A DNA stretch of 64,000 nucleotides, from positions 56,003,496 to 56,067,495 of the forward strand of contig OZ024734.1 of NCBI GenBank assembly GCA_964016875.1. The letters run 5' to 3'. This document shows, one piece after another, positions 58,102 through 64,000 of the stretch. Numbering within the stretch: the stretch's first letter is position 1; the number at the start of each line of letters is the position of its first letter. The notes below the pieces were generated by a model. The model saw nothing but the letters and a program-made list of their open reading frames with translations, did no database searches and was not told the DNA's origin. This DNA is from Fallopia convolvulus (taxonomy: Eukaryota > Streptophyta > Magnoliopsida > Caryophyllales > Polygonaceae). Made by a program: the position numbers and the translations under genes.

Positions 58102-60304
58102 ATGAAGAGAATGGGCCCGGCGGCCCACTTTGTGCTGGTGCACGGCGCGTGTCACGGCGCATGGTGCTGGTACAAGCTGCGGTGTTTGCTGGAGAGCGTG
58201 GAGGGGAACCGTGTCACCTGCATCGACCTGGCTGCCTCCGGCCTCCACCCTTCCCACGCCGACTCCATCTCCACCTTCGATGACTACGATAAGCCCCTTG
58301 TTGATTTCATGCTTTCCCTCCCCACTCATCAAAAGGTATGCCTTCTTTCATTAATTCACTAAGTATTAATAATTTATCTTACGTACTCCTCCGCCCCATT
58401 CGACGGAGTTACTAATGGAGATAAGTACAAGATTCGAGTCAGGGCGGGCAATGGAGGCTGAGCGACTGGGCGAGGGATGAATGACTCGGTTGATCCGGCG
58501 AGGAGATTGTTGATGGAGATTGTTGATGGAGCCATGGCCATGGAGGGGATGAATTGCAACGGAGATTGGGGGTTTCAGATTTGTTGACTTTGTTAGGGAA
58601 GGCGATCGAGTGACGTCGTTTTATAGATGTAGAAATTTCACTCTTAATAGGTTACTTAGCCCAGTAAATTAATGGGCTTGAAAGGCCCATTTTATCATTA
58701 TTCAACGTTCATGTTTAACCCAAATTTAGGATATCTGTGCAAAATTTCATCATTGCTAATTACTGAGATATAAGAAAGCTAGTATATAGAGGAGTTTGGT
58801 TCAAATGAAACAAACTCTTATCCTAAAACGAACTCTTATCCTAAAACGAATGCAATTTTCATAGTTAGTAATGCACTTTTCATATAAAAGTGCATTGAAA
58901 AATACAAAAAGTGCATTACGAAAAAGTGCACTAATTTTTTTTGAAAAGTGCACTAAAAAGTACGAAAACAACAAATGCGAAAAAGTGCACTCCAAAGTAG
59001 GAAAAGTGCACTACTAACTACAAAAAGTGCATTCGTTTTAAGATAAGAGTTCGTTTTAGGATAAGAGTTTGTTTCATTTGAACCAAACTCGTATATAGAG
59101 TATTAAGAAACATTCACATTCAATATATGTAAGGAAAAATAAATAAACACTTGTATGTATTAAGGTAAATTTAGTATTTGGTAAGTGAGAGTACATATAT
59201 TGGATAAGTAAATTTTAAGATAAATTTAGAGTATCAAAGTAAATTCGGCTTACCCTCAAACTGTCCACAAGCCATTGATAGGTACGTAGTAGGATAAATT
59301 GTGGTAACCTTAATTGGCTTGAGCGTTGAATGGGAAATCGATGGAGCCGGTGAGGCCGGGTAAGGGAAGGTTTGGATGTTCTTGTTTGAGCTTGTGAGAG
59401 TTCTCTGACGATCAATTTTTCATGAAGTTCTTCAAATGAGATTGATGAGTCTCGATTGTTCACTCCATCGATAATCGATTGGTATGAAGTGTTTAGGCCT
59501 TTAGGATCGATGTAGACTTCAGTACACGTACACAATAGGCTAGAATACAAATGTGACCCCACAAGCAAGGTAATAAATACAATTGTGTTGCCATACATTG
59601 ATATATAGTACAAATCAATCACAGAGATACTAAGAAGTTAAATGGCGCAGGTAATATTGGTTGGGCACAGCGCTGGAGGGCACAGTGTGACGCACATACT
59701 TCACAAGTTCCCTCACAACGTCCAGGCAGCCGTCTTTCTTGCTGCCACCATGCTTCCCGTCGGCTTCCTTACCGATCAGGATCGCAAAGACGTACGTACG
59801 CACATATATATATATAGTCAGACATTAATAAATTAAACTACGTACCTGTTAATTAATTTGCATTATCATGAATGCATGTTGAAAATTAAATAGGGGGTAC
59901 CGGATCTTGCTGAGTATGGAGATGCATACATCTACGGATACGGATTAGGAGCTGATCAACCTCCAACAACCAAACTATTCAAGAATGAATACCTGCGCCA
60001 GCTCTTGTACAATATGAGCCCTTTAGAGGATGTCACATTATCAAGGATGCTGTTAAGACCATGCCCCGTTCGAGCTTTGAGCAACGCCAACTTTGCATCA
60101 TCGGATGACGCGTGGGAAAGGGTGGGTCGAGTGTGCATAAAGACGCTCCATGACCGTACGATGAAGCCGGAGCAACAAGAGGTGATGATAAAGAGGTGGC
60201 CGCCCTCTCGAGTCTACGAGATCGACAGCGATCACTGTGCCTTCTTCTCCAACCCATCTGCTCTCTTTGGATTGCTTACCAAGGTTGCTACCGAGTTTCC
60301 GTGA
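58102..60304 (+). CDS. MES17: Methylesterase, MES17-like (alpha/beta hydrolase), 261 aa
   Basis: Hydrolyses small methyl esters; MES17 of Arabidopsis acts on methyl-IAA. Exons 58102-58335, 59651-59791 and 59894-60304, all phase 0. Exon 1 gives HFVLVHGACHGAWCWYKLRC with the oxyanion HGACHG motif. Exon 2 gives VILVGHSAGG with the nucleophile serine. Exon 3 gives GVPDLAEYGDAYIYGYGLG, KTLHDRTMKPEQQ with the likely catalytic Asp, and YEIDSDHCAFFSNP with the catalytic His. The triad is complete and the length is usual for the family. The DGVPDL and RWPPSRVYEIDSDH strings favour MES17 over the salicylate-type esterases. Intron 1 (1.3 kb) has been enlarged by a MITE and a copia remnant. An alternative start is 58111. 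Confidence 0.88.
58792..59090. mobile_element. 299 bp MITE in MES17-like intron 1
   Basis: Terminal inverted repeats of about 60 bases (GAGTTTGGTTCAAATGAAAC ... GTTTCATTTGAACCAAACTC), which themselves contain a tandem ACTCTTATCCTAAAACGA unit. The centre is full of AAAGTGCA(C/T)T words. Perfect 10 bp target duplication GTATATAGAG at 58782-58791 and 59091-59100. Non-coding. Confidence 0.92.
59280..59523 (-). pseudogene. Ty1/copia Gag remnant in MES17-like intron 1
   Basis: The minus frame reads DPKGLNTSYQSIIDGVNNRD then SSISFEELHEKLIVREL, the conserved Gag/UBN2 pattern of copia retrotransposons. It then continues into sequence without clear Gag features. No LTR, protease or integrase nearby. 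A small, decayed piece. Confidence 0.7.
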
Positions 60305-60545
60305 TCCAACATGCATCTATATACATGCATATGCTTTTTGCTTAATTTGCAAGTGTGCAATTTGGTTTTTATTTTATATGGTAATTAAGAATGTTTCCTT
60401 GAATCCGTTACATCCACACGTTTGATAATATCGGCCAAACAAACTTTTATTCATCTTATATAGTACAATTTATATACAGTAGAATCCGTTTACAAATTAA
60501 GCATAACACATATATGAATCTAGCTTGTATTAAATGTGATGAATA

Positions 60546-61096
60546 TCATGCATCCTGAAAGTTGACATGCCTCTTCTCCATACGCTCCACGGTCCTTTCT
60601 GTTCCTTGGTGATGGAGTTGTTCATAATGCTCAACTTTCTTCCTCATCATATGAATCTCTCTCAAGTAGCAGTGTAGTCTGTCTACAATCAGGCCAAGAA
60701 ACAGGGCGAATCCTGCAACGTACAAACAAACAATCCCAAGCAAATTATTCATATGATCAACATATAGATAGATATATAGGAGCTAGTATAATAGTACGTA
60801 TAGTTACCAAGAAGTGATGCCTCCAAGAGATGATAGGCCATGAGAACTTGATCGGTGGGACTAGCGGCGCCTCCAGCCTCCAACAAGCGGCTCCTGACGG
60901 AGGTGAGGCCGTGGACGCTGGAGATGAACACCACCAACAAAGTGGCCGAAAGCGTCTGGGCCACCACTGGGCCTCTGCCGCGCTTTGTCAGGTCAAGCCC
61001 TTTGATCATCAATCTTCTTAGAGGGCTTTCGAAAGAGAGGGTGAAGATCAGGCCCATCTCTCCCAACACAAGCGGGTAAAGTAGTTCCACCATCAT
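60546..61096 (-). CDS. BAP31-like endoplasmic reticulum membrane protein (151 aa)
   Basis: Exons 60808-61096 and 60546-60712, joining in phase. Start at MMVELLYPLVLGEMGLIFTL; an upstream in-frame ATG at 61111 would add five residues. Three membrane segments: residues about 4-22, 45-65 (LSATLLVVFISSVHGL) and 95-110 (GFALFLGLIVDRL). Between them are the family motifs KRGRGPVVAQT and SPTDQVLMAYHLLEASLLG. After the third segment a charged helix (YLREIHMMRKKVEHYEQL) ends early. The pattern is that of plant B-cell receptor-associated protein 31-like proteins, ER cargo/quality-control factors. It lacks the long coiled-coil tail and KKxx retrieval signal of animal BAP31, as do other short plant members. 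Confidence 0.88.
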
Positions 61097-61902
61097 CTTC
61101 CACACGATCAACTTAATCGATCGATCTTTGGATTCTACTAATTAATTAAAAGGGCGGGCTCTTAACATTTATGTACGTAACAGGAGAACAACTTGCATTG
61201 TAGGGAATAATAGTTGGCTTTTCCACAGGAGAAAGCTGAAAGATATGCTTAAAGAAGCCTTTTGGGTCATTTGAAGGTATAGATTGAAAGAGAAGAGGAA
61301 GAATGGAATGACTTGAAATATAAACTCCATCTCAAGTATTGTATTTATTTAACCATGCATGCATGTCAACAAGGTAAATTCTAGTAGCTATCCATACAAG
61401 ACCGTATCACCAAAATTTCAAAACCAAGTGGATCATCTTAATCAATCCATGTGAAGCCCATAGACAATATAGGGCAGAATCCCGGCCCAAAGATGCAAAA
61501 CTCGAACTAGGAGTTCTTCTATAACTAATTACTTGATGAGTTCCTCTACCAAAATGTATTCGGCTTCATTTTATATATGGATCGATGTTTGACTTTCATG
61601 CATGGAAAATATTAATGTTCTGTCGGTAAAAATTAAAGGTCAGAATTCTTGTATGAAAGAGGAAATTTCCAGGGCAATGGAGAAATGTATGCTAACAATA
61701 CATGCATATAAATTAATTATAATATCACAATAGCCGGCCAATTCGAGTCAAAACACGTACACCTAGCTCCGAGACTTGCCTAGAAATTTGCGTAAGACTT
61801 GTTGGAATTTTACTTGTTATTCGTATAAATCGAGTGAAAAAGTGCTCATCACATATACACATACATGAACATTAACTCGCCTCCAAAAAACATAAATTAG
61901 GC
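61097..61902. other. Divergent promoter region
   Basis: Lies between the BAP31-like gene (minus) and the small peptide gene (plus). No gene or repeat recognised. Confidence 0.45.
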
Positions 61903-62133
61903 ATGGGTTTGATCGGCGCTAACAAAGTTTGTGTGCAGGGTTTGATATGCCTTGTTGGCATTTGCGTTGTTTGTGTTTCAGGAGGAGTTGGATTAGCAGC
62001 GGCCAGGCCATTGGGCGGGAAAACCAAATGGCTTGCAACGACGATCGGCCAGATGCTGCCGAGGGGACCGCCATCTCCTCCGCGCTGCTCACTCACCTTC
62101 ATCCCTCATTTGTGCCCCGCCTTGATCGAATGA
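61903..62133 (+). CDS. Small secreted peptide precursor, possibly IDA-like (76 aa)
   Basis: Open frame of 76 codons starting MGLIGANKVCVQGLICLVGI. Residues about 8-33 form a strong signal peptide (VCVQGLICLVGICVVCVSGG). A short linker (RPLGGKTKWLATTIGQ) leads to MLPRGPPSPPRCS near the C-terminus, then SLTFIPHLCPALIE. The order, signal peptide then variable linker then Pro-rich motif, is that of plant signalling-peptide precursors. LPRGPPSPP resembles the core of IDA-like peptides (LPKG-x-PIPPS), but the usual ending is missing. A frameshifted relative or a chance frame is possible. Confidence 0.45.
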   Translation: MGLIGANKVCVQGLICLVGICVVCVSGGVGLAAARPLGGKTKWLATTIGQMLPRGPPSPPRCSLTFIPHLCPALIE

Positions 62134-62866
62134 TCGAGCATGACAATGGAGTATATATATAACTGATCGATGATCAGGCTAGCTAGGCAGCGTAATTTTT
62201 TCGTCAAACTAATATATATATGTCATCCTATATTGGTCAGGTTATTTCTGCTAGTCAACCAAATAAATATGAACCGTTACGTTTGTATCTTCTTATGATC
62301 TGATATACATACTTTTTTTTTGGTGGAATATGATCTGATATACTTGATGTGATTGTATGTTGAAACTATATATACAATTTCGTTATTTATCGATCTCAAC
62401 TACCGGCCGAGAGAGGTAGACATATGCATTGGTTAATTGTAAACTACTGTATTTTCCATTACTATATTGTATTTTTGTTAATATAAATGCTACTAAGAGT
62501 TTGGATCATATGAGAGCACTAAATATAGTACGTGTAGTAAAAGGATGACTATTGTTGTATTAAAGAAAATAAAGAGTTAAGATGGGCGATAAAAATGTAA
62601 ATAATACTATAATGTTTTCTTACTATTTGAGGTGCATAATCAATCATTGAAAGTGCACATAAAAAACATGTAAAATGTATATTTATGCATTCAAAGTGTA
62701 AGTATATATGTAATGAAAATTTAGGTATTAAAAATTATAAATGTATATTTTAGTTGGATGTACAGTATATGCTTATTAAAAAAATGAACAATTTATATAA
62801 AAAGTTTAAAATGTATGATAAATATGCCTTTATCCCTACTTATTATTAGTGTGCTATGAAAAATAA
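62134..62866. other. AT-rich spacer
   Basis: No gene seen before the SINE. Confidence 0.5.
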
Positions 62867-62879
62867 TGAAGATAAATAT

Positions 62880-63299
62880 TTTTTTTTTTTGGTCTTGTCT
62901 TTTGGCTCGCCCGGTTCGATCGGTCGGACACCGCTCTACATCCGGACCGGGTACTTCGTGGCCCCATTTTGGGGGAGACTCTCCCAATATCAATTTTTCC
63001 ATACATGCTGCCAGTGAGATTCGAACTTCGAACCTCCTGCACAACACTTAAGGAGTCTAGCACCACTTTACCACTAGACCAACTGAGTATTGGTTTTTTC
63101 TTGTCTTTTGGCTCGCCCGGTTCGATCGGTCGGACACCGCTCTACATCCGGACCGGGTACTTCGTGGCCCCATTTTGGGGGAGACTCTCCCAATATCAAT
63201 TTTTCCATACATGTTGCCAGTGAGATTCGAACTTCGAACCTCCTGCACAACACTTAAAGAATCTAGCACCACTTTACCACTAGACCAACTGAGTATTGG
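62880..63299 (-). mobile_element. Dimeric tRNA-derived SINE
   Basis: Two near-identical ~207-214 bp units in tandem, 62880-63093 and 63094-63299, minus orientation. Each has a tRNA-like head with an A box (TTGGTCTAGTGGTAAAGTGG) and a B box (GGTTCGAAGTTCGAATCTC) on the minus strand, a body ending GAGCCAAAAGACAAGA, and an A-rich tail (T-runs at 62880 and 63094). The pair is flanked by one 13 bp target duplication, TGAAGATAAATAT, at 62867-62879 and 63300-63312. None of the open frames across it are genes. Confidence 0.9.
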
Positions 63300-63312
63300 T
63301 GAAGATAAATAT

Positions 63313-64000
63313 ATCTTCCTAGAAACAGCATCAAAAGCAATAATGTTGGTATAATATTTGATCCAACAAAAAAGATAGATAAGACAAGAGTCGGTGTGAG
63401 CTGGAATCATTCCATTATTAGGATACGGGTGGCCCCCACAAACCTTCGGAGGAGGTTTCGGTTGCTTAAATTTTGACCCGTCAACGCGGCGGCGATGCAA
63501 CGCCAACTCTCTTTCCTTTCCTTTCCTTTTTATGCAAATTTGGCAACTTGTCTGTCTGTCTGGCTTTCTTATACGCCATTCTTCCCTCCACAACGCACCT
63601 CCTCCTCCTCCAAATTCCAAAAGGTTAGTTCGAATTTCCCCTCTTTTCTTCAATTTCCTCTACTTTTTGTGTTTCCGTTTCTAGCTAGGTGATCAATTCT
63701 ACGTTTTTTGCCTTCTTTTTCTGTGTATTTCTTGTTATTGTCAAGGAATCAACTTCTGTGATCATGCTTTCAAATTTGCATTGATCAATCTCCATCTTCT
63801 TGTTTTTTAAGGATCGCGCTAATGATGCAGCATATCTAAACCCTAAACCAAAACCTACGTTTATTATATCTTCTAAGATAATCGGTTGGTTTCCAATAAA
63901 TTGCCCGTTTGGTTGAATTTCATATCTATATATACTCAAACGCCAATAAGATCAATGTTTGATCAACGTTATGAGATCATATCAGATGGGTTTTGGGGCT
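63313..64000. other. Possible promoter and leader of a gene to the right
   Basis: A CT-rich tract (CTTTCC repeats near 63510, CTCC repeats near 63600) followed by AAAAG|GTTAGT at 63623 looks like a transcribed leader exon and donor of a plus-strand gene whose coding part lies beyond the window. No coding exon is visible. Confidence 0.3.

Noticed and set aside
63010..63090. tRNA gene on the minus strand
   Set aside because: A and B boxes are present, but the sequence does not fold as a complete tRNA, and it is fused to a SINE body and poly(A) tail.
62793..63653. Several open frames across the SINE pair, including a 198-codon one
   Set aside because: They are translations of SINE body sequence repeated in both units, not genes.
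1..64000. CRISPR arrays, bacterial operons or biosynthetic gene cluster
   Set aside because: No regularly spaced repeats; the genes have plant introns and unrelated functions.

Overview
The window is nuclear DNA from a flowering plant, most likely a core eudicot. The genes carry GT-AG introns, the spacers are AT-rich, and the gene content is plant-specific: U-box, PLS-class PPR, group III WRKY, methylesterase, EDR4-like and NET4-like genes. One stretch (about 17.9-35.4 kb) has the order PPR - WRKY55 - rhodanese STR7 - QCR10. From memory this matches Arabidopsis chromosome 2 around At2g40720-At2g40765, so it looks like an old conserved block. No bacterial operon, CRISPR array or organellar segment is visible.

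Layout. 1-3.7 kb: minus-strand U-box E3 ligase gene running off the left edge. 4.9-15.1 kb: a decayed hAT DNA transposon whose BED zinc-finger exon is split by a ~6 kb L1-type LINE, with a perfect 15 bp target duplication. 15.7-17.7 kb: a small cysteine-rich protein gene and a kinesin-14 pseudogene fragment. 17.9-23 kb: an intronless PPR gene and an intronless F-box/LRR gene. 24.2-24.5 kb: a rearranged scrap of the PPR gene. 25-26.6 kb: a WRKY55-like gene lacking the WRKYGQK segment. 28.4-29.4 kb: a truncated LINE and a MITE. 29.7-35.4 kb: STR7-like rhodanese and two tandem QCR10 genes of mitochondrial complex III. 36.5-39.9 kb: an F-box gene, a non-autonomous Helitron, and a Helitron-helicase scrap joined to a copy of the F-box gene start. 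41.8-48.7 kb: TFIIS, a small plastid-type protein with a triple G-box promoter, and an EDR4-like gene. 52-54.6 kb: a NET4-like coiled-coil gene. 55-57.7 kb: another LINE copy split by a MULE-type MITE. 58-62.1 kb: an MES17-like methylesterase with transposon debris in intron 1, a BAP31-like ER protein and a small secreted peptide. 62.9-63.3 kb: a dimeric SINE.

The host genes are mostly independent housekeeping, signalling and defence loci rather than a pathway. The structural story is nested and captured mobile DNA. One LINE family with the 3' tail CTCCTAATTCTTACC(n)An occurs at least four times. Precise target duplications allow insertion order to be read at several sites. I did not find a convincing new multi-gene system. 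The most interesting items are the nested hAT/LINE, the WRKY gene without its DNA-contact motif, the F-box/Helitron join, the dimeric SINE, the TFIIS 150 bp repeat with a new splice-donor-like site, and a possible IDA-like peptide gene.
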